This document shows positions 44,861 through 53,208 of a DNA stretch of 64,000 nt, piece after piece. A program made the translations under genes and the position numbers. The stretch comes from Parasphingorhabdus marina DSM 22363 (lineage in GTDB: Bacteria; Pseudomonadota; Alphaproteobacteria; Sphingomonadales; Sphingomonadaceae). Position 1 is the stretch's first letter. Every line of letters starts with the position of its first letter. Below the pieces are notes generated by a model. It had not been told where the DNA came from. It did no database searches and was given only the letters and a program-made list of their open reading frames with translations. Location of the stretch: contig NZ_FSQW01000002.1 of NCBI RefSeq assembly GCF_900128895.1, forward strand, positions 558,001 to 622,000, given 5' to 3'.

Positions 44861-46540
44861 CTATCGCGTCAACTTCTTGTACGTCGCCCGACTAGGCTTT
44901 AGCGCATCTTCGCCCAGACGCCGTACCTTGTCCTCTTCATAGCTCTCGAAATTCCCCTCGAACCATTCGACATGGCTGTCGCCTTCAAAGGCCAGAATAT
45001 GCGTTGCCAGGCGGTCGAGGAAGAAGCGGTCATGGCTGATGACTACGGCACAGCCGGCGAAGCTTTCGAGCGCTTCTTCGAGCGCGGACAGGGTTTCGAC
45101 ATCGAGATCGTTGGTCGGTTCGTCGAGCAGCAGGACATTGCCGCCCTCTTTCAGCATCCGCGCCATATGGACGCGGTTGCGTTCACCACCGGAGATCTGG
45201 CCAACCTTTTTCTGCTGATCGGTGCCCTTGAAATTGAAGGCGCCAACATAGGCCCGGGTCGACATTTCATGCTTGCCGAGCGTCATGTAATCATGACCGT
45301 CGGAAATCGCCTCCCAGACATTTTTGGTTGGATCGAGATCGTCGCGGCTCTGGTCGACATAGCCGAGCTTGACCGTCTCACCGATTTCGACTTTGCCGCT
45401 ATCCGGTTCTTCCTGCCCGATCAGCATCTTGAACAGAGTCGATTTACCGGCGCCGTTGGGGCCAATAACGCCAACAATGCCTCCGGGTGGCAACGAGAAA
45501 CTGAGATCGTCGATCAGCAGCTTGTCACCATAGCCTTTGGAAAGATTTGCGACTTCAATCACCTTGCCGCCAAGACGTTCGGGCGTTTGAATGAGAATCT
45601 GCGCCTTGCCGGGGTCCCGGTTTTCCTGCGCCTCGACCAGCTGGTCAAAGCTCTTGATCCGCGCCTTGGACTTGGTCTGACGACCTTTTGGATTTTGCCG
45701 CATCCAGGAAAGTTCGTCCTTGATCGCTTTCTGCTTGCCCTTGTCTTCCCGGGCTTCCTGTTCAAGCCGCTTGGCTTTCTTTTCCAGGTAGAGCGAATAA
45801 TTGCCTTCATAGACATAATATTTGCCTCGATCGAGCTCGAGCATCCAGTTCACGACATTGTCGAGGAAATAACGGTCATGGGTCACCATGATGACATTGC
45901 CGGGATATTCGCGCAGATGATTTTCCAGCCAGGCCACGCTTTCCGCGTCGAGATGGTTGGTAGGCTCATCGAGCAGGAGAATGCTGGGTTTTTCAAGCAA
46001 CAGGCGGCAAAGGGCCACGCGGCGCTTTTCACCACCCGACAGGTTGTCCACAGAACTGTCCCCAGGCGGGCAGCGCAGGGCTTCCATCGCAATTTCCAGC
46101 TGATTGTCGAGCGTCCAGCCATCAACCGAATCGATCTTTTCCTGCAGCACGCCCATTTCTTCCATCAGCGCGTCGAAATCGGCGTCTTCCGGCGGATCAC
46201 CCATCAGCTCGGTAATCTCGTTGAAGCGGCGGATATGGTCGGCAATTTCGCCGACACCGTCCATCACGTTCTCCTTGACCGTTTTGGATGCATCAAGTTC
46301 CGGCTCCTGTTCGAGATAGCCCACGGTAATCCCCTCGCCCGGCCAGGCTTCACCGGTAAATTCGGTATCCTTGCCGGCCATGATCTTCATCAGCGTCGAT
46401 TTGCCGACGCCATTGGGACCGACAATGCCAATCTTGGCATCCGGATAGAATTGCAGGTTGATATTCTCGAGAACCGGCTTTTGCTTGTTCGCATAGGTCT
46501 TGGTCAGACCCTTCATCACAAAACTGTACTGGGCGGCCAT
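44861..46540 (-). CDS. ettA: Energy-dependent translational throttle protein EttA (ABC-F)
   Basis: A 559-residue ABC-F protein with two ATPase modules and no membrane part. Walker A motifs are GPNGVGKST and GPNGAGKST; signatures are LSGGEKRRVA and ISGGERNRVH. The linker has the PtIM-type basic stretch (NPKGRQTKSKARIKSF). EttA binds the ribosomal E site and links translation to ATP/ADP. The start at 46540 (MAAQYSFVM) is preferred over TTG 46555. Confidence 0.94.
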   Translation of the reverse strand: MAAQYSFVMKGLTKTYANKQKPVLENINLQFYPDAKIGIVGPNGVGKSTLMKIMAGKDTEFTGEAWPGEGITVGYLEQEPELDASKTVKENVMDGVGEIADHIRRFNEITELMGDPPEDADFDALMEEMGVLQEKIDSVDGWTLDNQLEIAMEALRCPPGDSSVDNLSGGEKRRVALCRLLLEKPSILLLDEPTNHLDAESVAWLENHLREYPGNVIMVTHDRYFLDNVVNWMLELDRGKYYVYEGNYSLYLEKKAKRLEQEAREDKGKQKAIKDELSWMRQNPKGRQTKSKARIKSFDQLVEAQENRDPGKAQILIQTPERLGGKVIEVANLSKGYGDKLLIDDLSFSLPPGGIVGVIGPNGAGKSTLFKMLIGQEEPDSGKVEIGETVKLGYVDQSRDDLDPTKNVWEAISDGHDYMTLGKHEMSTRAYVGAFNFKGTDQQKKVGQISGGERNRVHMARMLKEGGNVLLLDEPTNDLDVETLSALEEALESFAGCAVVISHDRFFLDRLATHILAFEGDSHVEWFEGNFESYEEDKVRRLGEDALKPSRATYKKLTR

Positions 46541-46562
46541 GTCTTTCACTTTCAATATTTCT

Positions 46563-46639
46563 CGTCATTCCGGCAAATCCGGATTCCCTTGCGTCGCGGC
46601 ACGATGTCGAAGAAGACCCCGGCACAGGCCGGGATGACG
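46563..46639. repeat. Intergenic palindromic repeat, pair 3
   Basis: Two arms, 46563-46588 (CGTCATTCCGGCAAATCCGG) and 46613-46639 (with CCCCGGCACAGGCCGGGATG), lie in the divergent gap between ettA and the M28 peptidase. Both arms are palindromic and related to the repeats near 43764 and 44304. Confidence 0.65.
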
Positions 46640-46722
46640 TGTTCAATTTCACCGCTGCATGTAGCTATTCTGGCTCCGGCCCGCAAGAGAGCATTGGCAA
46701 AGCGATACGGGCGGGTTAGGCA

Positions 46723-48108
46723 ATGGCCATGAAGACTCTGATCACACCGCTTGCTGGCGCCACCGCGCTGTTTTTTTCCTCGGCTGCGCTGGCCGATAAT
46801 CATGATCCGGCAAAGCTCCAGAACGAGGCATTGCAGGATTCCCTCGCCTTTGAAATCACGGAAGGCCTGACCACAGAAGTCGGGCCGCGACTGGGAGGCA
46901 CCGAAGCCGAAGCACGGGCACGGGACTGGGCGGTGAGAAAACTCAACAGCCTGGGCTTTGACAATGTCCGAATCGAACCCTTCAACATGCCGACCTGGGT
47001 CCGGGGAACCGAAACGGCAGAAGTAACCAGCCCGTTCCCGCAGAAGCTGAAACTCACCGCACTGGGCAATTCCGGCAGCACGCCGCCCGAAGGCCTGGAG
47101 GCAGAGGTCCGGTTCTTTCCCACACTGGCTGCGCTTGCGGCGGTTCCTGACGGCAGCCTCAAGGGCAAAATCGCCTTTGTCAGTCACCAGATGATGCGCA
47201 GCCAGGATGGCTCCAGCTATGGCGCATTTGGGCCGGTGCGATTCATTGGCCCCAATATCGCGGCCCGCAAAGGCGCGTCCGCAATGGTCATCCGCTCCGT
47301 CGGGACAGCCTATCGCCGCAATCCCCATACCGGGAACACCAATTTTTCGGATCGGGTGACCCCCATTCCCGCAGCTGCACTATCCATCCCGGATGCGGAG
47401 AACCTGCGACGCATGGTCGAACGTGCCGACGAACCGGTGAAAATGAAACTGGTGCTGACCCCGCAAAATATTGGCGAGCAGGAATCGGGAAATGTCATTG
47501 CCGAGGTTCCTGGCCGGGATCCATCCTTGCCGATGATCCTGATCGCCTGTCATCTCGACAGTTGGGATCTGGGCACAGGCGCATTTGACGACGCAGCCGG
47601 ATGCGGAATCACCACGGCCGCAGCCAAAAAGATCATGGAGCATGGCCAGCCATTGCGCACCATCCGCCTGTTCTGGGCAGGTGCCGAGGAAGTTGGGCTA
47701 TGGGGTGCCCGGGCCTATACCGAAGCCCATGGTGAAACCCGGCATGCCATCGCGATGGAATCCGATTTTGGCGCGGACAAGGTCTGGCGCGTGGAGTTTA
47801 ATCTTCCGGAGGCTGCCCAGCCCTTACGTGAAAAGATTGTCGAGGCACTGGCTCCCTTGGGAATCGGTTCCCTTGGTCCGCCCGCGTCTGGCGGACCCGA
47901 CGTTCGCAGCATCATCTCCGCTCAGAATCTGGCGGCAATCGATTTGCAGCAGGACGGTACGCGCTATTTCGATCTCCACCATACCCCGGATGATACGCTC
48001 GACAAGATTGACCCCGAACAAATGCGCCAGAATGTCGCGGCATGGACCACTGTGCTTTCGATCATCGCCAACAGCGATGTCGATTTCACCATGCCAGCCA
48101 AAGAATGA
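46723..48108 (+). CDS. Exported M28-family metallopeptidase
   Basis: A 461-residue exported peptidase. Signal peptide 1 to about 25 (cleavage after ALA). A PA-like domain lies in the middle (about 100-235). The zinc/catalytic residues are in ACHLDSWDLGTGAFDDAAG, AGAEEVGLWGARAY, MESDFGAD and FDLHHTPDDTLD. It is an aminopeptidase or carboxypeptidase of the periplasm. A small lipoprotein follows after one base. ATG at 46729 is an alternative start. Confidence 0.9.
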   Translation: MAMKTLITPLAGATALFFSSAALADNHDPAKLQNEALQDSLAFEITEGLTTEVGPRLGGTEAEARARDWAVRKLNSLGFDNVRIEPFNMPTWVRGTETAEVTSPFPQKLKLTALGNSGSTPPEGLEAEVRFFPTLAALAAVPDGSLKGKIAFVSHQMMRSQDGSSYGAFGPVRFIGPNIAARKGASAMVIRSVGTAYRRNPHTGNTNFSDRVTPIPAAALSIPDAENLRRMVERADEPVKMKLVLTPQNIGEQESGNVIAEVPGRDPSLPMILIACHLDSWDLGTGAFDDAAGCGITTAAAKKIMEHGQPLRTIRLFWAGAEEVGLWGARAYTEAHGETRHAIAMESDFGADKVWRVEFNLPEAAQPLREKIVEALAPLGIGSLGPPASGGPDVRSIISAQNLAAIDLQQDGTRYFDLHHTPDDTLDKIDPEQMRQNVAAWTTVLSIIANSDVDFTMPAKE

Positions 48109-48109
48109 C

Positions 48110-48364
48110 ATGAAACAGACGGCGATCATTCCGGCGATAATCCTCCTGGCGTCCTGTTCGGAAACGCCAATCGAGGAACAGGGCGAAGAGGCGATAGCCG
48201 AAATGGAGCGTCAGATCGAGCAGGATGCCCGGTCACTCGAGGAGGCGGCCGCTGAGGCGGTGCAGGCACTCGAACAGGATATTGCCGACGAGCTGGAAGC
48301 TGACGGTATCGGTGCCCCCGACGCGGCGCCGGTGGACGACGCGCAAGACCGAAACGCCAGCTGA
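48110..48364 (+). CDS. Small acidic lipoprotein downstream of M28 peptidase
   Basis: An 84-residue protein with a short signal peptide and lipobox LLASC (C16). The rest is very acidic and Glu/Ala-rich, with a heptad-like pattern that suggests a coiled coil (EAIAEMERQIEQDARSLEE). It starts one base after the peptidase stop, so co-expression is likely. Function unknown; it might tether or modulate a periplasmic complex. It is short and easy to miss. Confidence 0.7.
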   Translation: MKQTAIIPAIILLASCSETPIEEQGEEAIAEMERQIEQDARSLEEAAAEAVQALEQDIADELEADGIGAPDAAPVDDAQDRNAS

Positions 48365-48379
48365 CGAGAGGACAAGGCT

Positions 48380-49288
48380 GTGATCAAGAATTTTACCGAC
48401 CGGCAGGTTCCGGACCAGCGCGGTCGAACGATAATGGTTACTGGTGCGAACAGCGGTATCGGTTTCGAAACCGCCAGGGTGCTTGCAGCCAAAGGCGCAC
48501 GGGTCCTGCTCGGCTGTCGATCAGAAGAGCGCGCCGAGGATGCCATGGCTGTCATCCGTAAAGAGATTCCGGACAGCGACCTGGCTTTTGTTCCCCTCGA
48601 TCAGGCCAGCCTCAAGAGTGTCGCGGCCGCCGCCAAACTCGTGGGCAAGGAAAAACGCCTTGATGTACTGGTCAACAATGCTGGTATCATGATGCCACCA
48701 TATGAACTGACCGAAGACGGGTTTGAGTCCCAGTTTGGGGTCAATCATCTCGGTACATTCGCGCTGACCGCGCTCTTGTTGCCCAAATTGCAGCAACGGA
48801 AAAAGGCCCGAATTGTTATCACAAGCAGCCTGGCGCACCGCAGCGGACGGATCGATTTCAACGATATCAATGCCGAAAAACGCTACAATGCCATGCAACG
48901 CTATGCGATGAGCAAACTGGCGAATATCCTGCACGCAGGTGAACTTGACAGACGGCTTCGGGCGCAAGGATCGACTGTCTCGGCCATTTGTTGTCACCCC
49001 GGGGTTGCCGATACCGAACTGGCCCGGCACCTGCCCTTTTTCGCGCAAGCCATCATGCCGTTGGCCCGCCTTTTTCTGAGCACATCCGCAGAAGGCGCCT
49101 GGTCCACCCTGGCCGCAGCGGCCGGGAAAGGCGCGGTTGGCGGAAAATATTACGGACCTGCCAATTTTGGAGGCTGGACCGGACCTGCCACAGAAGCCTC
49201 CCGATCCTTTCGGGCGCGTGACGAGGAACTTGCGGAAAAACTGTGGGACCTGTCGGTCGAGATGACCGGGATTGAACCGGCCATCTAG
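48380..49288 (+). CDS. Short-chain dehydrogenase/reductase
   Basis: A 302-residue SDR with cofactor motif TGANSGIGFE (TGxxxGIG), NNAGI, a catalytic Ser in SSLAHRSG and Tyr/Lys in YAMSKLAN. It resembles the retinol-dehydrogenase/WW-domain oxidoreductase-like group. GTG start at 48380, 15 bases after the lipoprotein stop. Substrate unknown. Confidence 0.88.
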   Translation: MIKNFTDRQVPDQRGRTIMVTGANSGIGFETARVLAAKGARVLLGCRSEERAEDAMAVIRKEIPDSDLAFVPLDQASLKSVAAAAKLVGKEKRLDVLVNNAGIMMPPYELTEDGFESQFGVNHLGTFALTALLLPKLQQRKKARIVITSSLAHRSGRIDFNDINAEKRYNAMQRYAMSKLANILHAGELDRRLRAQGSTVSAICCHPGVADTELARHLPFFAQAIMPLARLFLSTSAEGAWSTLAAAAGKGAVGGKYYGPANFGGWTGPATEASRSFRARDEELAEKLWDLSVEMTGIEPAI

Positions 49289-49394
49289 CTCCCCGTTTCG
49301 CACGAAACACGGTTAAAAACCGGTGAATTCTGTTAACCCTGTCTCGCCATAGCGGATTAGATATGCCCAATTAGACCCGTCATCGGATTTAAAG

Positions 49395-49736
49395 ATGTTC
49401 AACACGGCGGTGGGGAAACCGCGCAATGGGGGCAGGATCATGATTTACGGCGATTTTTTGCAAATTGATGCGCAGGTCAAACAGGCCAATTCCTCAAACA
49501 TTCCGTGCGTTGTCACAACAATCTCCGACACGATCATCAAGATTCAGTGCAATGCCGAGCTCAATCCGGATATTTCCCTGACTCTGAAAATTCCGGGCAT
49601 GAACATTCTGACCGCCAACCTGCTCTGGAAGAAGAGTGACGAATATGGCTGCCAGATTGACTACACCTTCCACCCCGCCGTGATCAAAGCCATGATGGAA
49701 AGACTGGATCGCCGCCGGGTTGCCACCGTTTCCTAG
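49395..49736 (+). CDS. Degenerate PilZ-like protein
   Basis: A 113-residue protein whose core (LTLKIPGMNILTANLLWKK and YGCQIDYTF) parallels the PilZ protein at 15767-16129. The c-di-GMP motifs (RxxxR, D/NxSxxG) are not present. It may be a PilZ relative that no longer binds the ligand. The start is uncertain: ATG at 49395 or 49440 (after a G-rich stretch). It adjoins a LuxR-type regulator. Confidence 0.6.
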   Translation: MFNTAVGKPRNGGRIMIYGDFLQIDAQVKQANSSNIPCVVTTISDTIIKIQCNAELNPDISLTLKIPGMNILTANLLWKKSDEYGCQIDYTFHPAVIKAMMERLDRRRVATVS

Positions 49737-49781
49737 GCAGAATTAAGGCTTGTTCGGCTGCGGTTGCATGGCGACCCCATA

Positions 49782-50525
49782 TCAGAGCAGCAAAATGCCT
49801 TTTTCCAGCGCCTTGATTGTCGCTCCGATCCGGTCATTCACCTCCAGCTTGGCAAAAACACGCTTCACATAGGTGTCAGCGGTCGAGAGGCTGATCTCGA
49901 GATCATCCGCAATTGCCTTGTTTGAAAAACCGCTTGCAATGCGCTGAACAACTTGTCTTTCTCGCTCGGAAAGCCTGCCGGAATCATTCTCCGTCTGGTC
50001 GATAAGCGAACATATTTTCAGATGCGCGGCTCGTGAAAGTGCGGCAATTGTCGCGATCAGACGAGAATCCTGCAACATCTCCGGATCGGGAAATGTGAAC
50101 GAACAATAGGCATGTCGCATATTCTTTCCATAGAGCGGGATTCCGATGCCATGCTCCAGACCATGGGCCTTTAACGCATCCGCATAGCCTTGTTCTCCCT
50201 TGGAAAGCTTGCGAAGCGCCAGCGCATCGAGCCAGGTTATGGGCTCCCCGTACTGCATGACAAGATCGGGGATTGGATCGTGGCAACGAAATTCCGGATC
50301 TTCATAGAGGGAAATCCACTCACTGGAAAAACCACTGGCGAGCAGGTGGATGGCTCGGTCTGTCTGGGAATGCAGTTTCGGTGTGAGATGATAGCTCGTC
50401 CGGTCAGCGCCCAGTTCTTCACAAATTTTGCGGATGAGACGAAGCACATCGATGACTTCGGTCTTTTGACCGATATCGTCCAGCCATTGGCCAATAAGCT
50501 CGTATTTGTCAGCCACAATGGCCAT
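49782..50525 (-). CDS. LuxR-type regulator with autoinducer-binding domain (LuxR solo)
   Basis: A 247-residue two-domain regulator. In the N-terminal domain the typical acyl-homoserine-lactone pocket residues are seen in order: Trp and Tyr of EWISLY, Asp-Pro in CHDPI, Trp in PITW and Gly in HGIGIPL. The C-terminal HTH is LSERERQVVQRIASGFSNKA and onward. No luxI synthase is nearby, so it may sense foreign or distant-locus signals. It is divergent from a MarR-like gene at 50709. Confidence 0.85.
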   Translation of the reverse strand: MAIVADKYELIGQWLDDIGQKTEVIDVLRLIRKICEELGADRTSYHLTPKLHSQTDRAIHLLASGFSSEWISLYEDPEFRCHDPIPDLVMQYGEPITWLDALALRKLSKGEQGYADALKAHGLEHGIGIPLYGKNMRHAYCSFTFPDPEMLQDSRLIATIAALSRAAHLKICSLIDQTENDSGRLSERERQVVQRIASGFSNKAIADDLEISLSTADTYVKRVFAKLEVNDRIGATIKALEKGILLL

Positions 50526-50708
50526 CCCGGTACCTTTGCACGACCCGGTGTTCGCGTTGCAATGAAGCAGATTTTACACTTTTTTTCAACTTGTCCCCCA
50601 TTCCGGTGACGGACAAGTCTGAAATACCCGCTATTTGCGCCGCCCGTCCACGAAGAAGAGGCTCAGGCCGCCAGCTGGACAACTCAAGGCTTTAGCAGAG
50701 ACCATGAC

Positions 50709-51131
50709 ATGCCCACAAAGACTCTCGATCAGACCGACGTGCTCCGGCGAATTGAACACCGGCTGGAACGGCTCGAACAGCTGCAAACGGAACGCACCCT
50801 GAGCAATCAGGAACTTGCAAGTCTGGTTCTCAGCCTGCGCCGCCAGGGGCACAAGGTTTTTCCCGAAGCGTATTTTTCAACCGCAGCATGGGACATATTG
50901 CTTGTTCTCTATGACGCACACGAGAAACGCGAGAAGCTCAGAATCCAGCAAATCAGCAGCCGCACGCATTTGAAGCCCAGTACGGCCATCCGCTATGTCG
51001 ATATTCTGATGCAGGACGGATTTGTTTTTGTCGAAGACGATTCGTCGAGCGGAGAAACCAGTTATGTCCTGCTGACACAAAGTGGCATGAGCCGGCTCAA
51101 TCAGGTGCTCGACTCGGCAACGCGATCCTGA
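50709..51131 (+). CDS. MarR-like winged-helix regulator A
   Basis: A 140-residue protein. An N-terminal coiled-coil-like helix (RRIEHRLERLEQLQTER) precedes a winged helix (STAAWDILLVLYDAHEKREK, the recognition helix HLKPSTAIRYVDIL, then a wing with SSGETSYVLL). It resembles the MarR fold. A second protein with the same core lies at 51414 on the other strand. The effector is unknown. Confidence 0.7.
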   Translation: MPTKTLDQTDVLRRIEHRLERLEQLQTERTLSNQELASLVLSLRRQGHKVFPEAYFSTAAWDILLVLYDAHEKREKLRIQQISSRTHLKPSTAIRYVDILMQDGFVFVEDDSSSGETSYVLLTQSGMSRLNQVLDSATRS

Positions 51132-51364
51132 ACGGCAGTACTGAGCGCATCCTCATCGCCGGTCATTTGACCCATTATGGGTCCAAAGAAGGTGATGCTG
51201 TTATTGACTGTTGCGATACCGGGTGACAGCCTTGCATCCGTGGGACGTGTTGGGAATTTCTGCGTTGCGACCACAATTTGCAGAGGTCCCGCTACAAAAC
51301 ACTCACACAACCAGAGATAGAAGGTCATTCATGTAGCAGGGATGACCTTTCTGGAACCCCCGGA

Positions 51365-51395
51365 GTTGGCGGCGGCATGTCCGCTGCCAACTTTT
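51365..51395 (+). terminator. Hairpin with T-run between MarR-like genes
   Basis: An 11-bp stem, GTTGGCGGCGG and CCGCTGCCAAC, closes around a five-base loop and is followed by TTTT, in plus-strand orientation. It fits a terminator for regulator A. On the minus strand it lacks a T-run after the stem. Confidence 0.5.
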
Positions 51396-51413
51396 CCCCC
51401 TCGAATACCGACG

Positions 51414-51860
51414 TTATTGAACAGCCTGGCGGGAAATTGCGTCCGCGATACGCTGCAGCGCCGTGTCTATGCGCTTCTGTCCGGCGTCGGTCAGTGACAG
51501 CAAAATCCGGACCCTGTTGGCTGGATCTCGCTCTTTGCGGACCAGGCCAAGTTCCCGCAGATATTCAACATAGCGCGTAATTGTGGTTTTCGGGACAGCG
51601 TAGATCATCGAAAGGTCAGCAGTCACGACCGGTCGATCAAGACAGTCGGACAGATATATATCGAGCAATATATTCCATGAAGTTTCGTCGACATCTCCGA
51701 GTATGTCGGCCAGAGCAGCATTTCGTATGCGCCGGATGGACAAGAGCAGTTCTGCGGTTTCGGCAACTTCGGCCGGACTGCGGATCAAAGCCGTATCGGG
51801 ATTTTCATTTGCAGACTGATCGGAAAGACTGATGCGGCAAGCGGTTCCGGATCCCGTCAT
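51414..51860 (-). CDS. MarR-like winged-helix regulator B
   Basis: A 148-residue winged-helix protein (TSWNILLDIYLSDCLDRPV, the recognition helix VPKTTITRYVEYL, wing DPANRVRILLSL). Its core parallels regulator A at 50709. The N-terminal 30 residues are disordered-looking. It converges on regulator A. Its position between two LuxR genes suggests a regulatory patch, but the targets are unknown. Confidence 0.75.
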   Translation of the reverse strand: MTGSGTACRISLSDQSANENPDTALIRSPAEVAETAELLLSIRRIRNAALADILGDVDETSWNILLDIYLSDCLDRPVVTADLSMIYAVPKTTITRYVEYLRELGLVRKERDPANRVRILLSLTDAGQKRIDTALQRIADAISRQAVQ

Positions 51861-51988
51861 GTACCACTATCCCTGACTGTTACTGGATCGAACATATATA
51901 GAAGCTAGGGCAATTCCCGGAGCATGTATTGTCACGAACATCCGTTACACTTCGACAAAAGTGCATTCTGGCAAACAGGAAGGCTGAA

Positions 51989-52705
51989 CTATATTCTCAC
52001 AATGTCGTGGCTGATCGCCTTGACGGCGGCAGAGGTTCGGTCATGGACACCCAGCTTGGCAAAGGCGCGGCGCAGGTAGCTGTCAATGGATGCTTCGGAC
52101 ACTTTCAGGATCTGCGCAATTTCGGAATTGGATTTTCCCTTCGCCACCCAGGAGATGATCTGTGTCTCGCGTTTCGACAGATCCTTGTTCAACTCATACA
52201 TATAGGGCGTGATTTGGCAGAGCCGGAGATGCGCGAGTTGCGCAAAATGCTGCAACGCATGTTTCGCCTTGTCTTCCATCGCCGCGATATTGTTTGGCAG
52301 GCCGTAAGATACCAGTCCCGTTCGCCCCTTCGGACCAAAAACCGGAATAACCCAGCCATCGGTCAAGCCCACATCATTTGCCTGCTGCTTCAGATTCGAG
52401 AATTCTTCGGTACGCGATGTCAATGAAGCAATATCGGTCCATCTGAACGGGGCTGCCCGGAACAGACTGTTAGACGTCGTCAAATGACCTTCCGCGATGA
52501 GACCCTGCAAAGCGAACCGGTAGAAATCGGCAAGAGAAATGCCGTGGAGGCGAATGATGGTATCGGGATGAGTGGGTTTTTTGTTTGGCGGAGGCACGGC
52601 ATATATCGCAGCGCCAAATCCCAGACTTTTTACCACCCGCAAACAATAAGCCCATAAAGATTTCGGCGTGTCACAATCTGGCAATCCTGCAATATAATCC
52701 TGCAT
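51989..52705 (-). CDS. LuxR-type regulator with divergent sensor domain
   Basis: A 238-residue regulator with a C-terminal LuxR HTH (LSKRETQIISWVAKGKSNSE and RRAFAKLGVHDR). The N-terminal domain is in the autoinducer-binding class by overall layout. It keeps Trp in FRW and Gly in DGWVIPVFG, but lacks the Trp/Tyr and Asp-Pro set seen in the neighbour at 49782. It may bind another ligand or none. Again no luxI is near. Confidence 0.75.
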   Translation of the reverse strand: MQDYIAGLPDCDTPKSLWAYCLRVVKSLGFGAAIYAVPPPNKKPTHPDTIIRLHGISLADFYRFALQGLIAEGHLTTSNSLFRAAPFRWTDIASLTSRTEEFSNLKQQANDVGLTDGWVIPVFGPKGRTGLVSYGLPNNIAAMEDKAKHALQHFAQLAHLRLCQITPYMYELNKDLSKRETQIISWVAKGKSNSEIAQILKVSEASIDSYLRRAFAKLGVHDRTSAAVKAISHDIVRI

Positions 52706-52875
52706 TGCAAAGACTTCCCCCGAAAGCTTCCGAAAACAACTAGGACCCTGAACCAGATCGTATCATTGGAAACATAAACAAATCTGTAACGTGATTGCGT
52801 GTCATATTTTTGACGAATATCAAAAGAAACACGGAACTTCCGTGAATGAAGCTATGTCGTTCATCTTTAGATAAA

Positions 52876-52955
<80 letters not shown>

Positions 52956-53002
52956 ACGCGCGCCTCCCCTAGGCGGTGATTCCCGGAAAAGCAAAGAAAA
53001 AA

Positions 53003-53079
53003 TGGTGGGCCCGGAGGGACTCGAACCCCCGACCTAGCCGTTATGAGCGGCCAGCTCTAACCAACTGAGCTACAGGCCC
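53003..53079 (-). tRNA. tRNA with CAT anticodon (Met elongator or Ile2)
   Basis: A 77-base gene: acceptor GGGCCTG/CGGGCCC with one G-U pair, discriminator A, encoded CCA, anticodon loop CTCATAA (CAT). The body resembles alphaproteobacterial tRNA-Ile, so it may be the tRNA-Ile2 whose C34 becomes lysidine; tRNA-Met elongator is the alternative. It is not an initiator: the 5' end is fully paired and the GGG/CCC anticodon-stem pairs are absent. Confidence 0.85.
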
Positions 53080-53208
53080 CGAAAAATCCCGTTTTTCTGC
53101 CAATGACTTTCCAAACGGAGACTTTAGAGGACCGCTCCGATAGCGGAAGCCTGGCTGACTTGGCAAGCTGCGTGAAAAATAAATTGCGGACAGGTGGGGC
53201 GTCTGGTT

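Noticed and set aside
44972-46732. 586-residue plus-strand open frame
   Set aside because: It runs antisense to ettA, which has all ABC-F motifs. Long antisense frames arise from GC-rich codon bias, and the translation has no family features.
51101-51328. 75-residue minus-strand frame
   Set aside because: It overlaps the end of a MarR-like gene, has no ribosome site and no known features.
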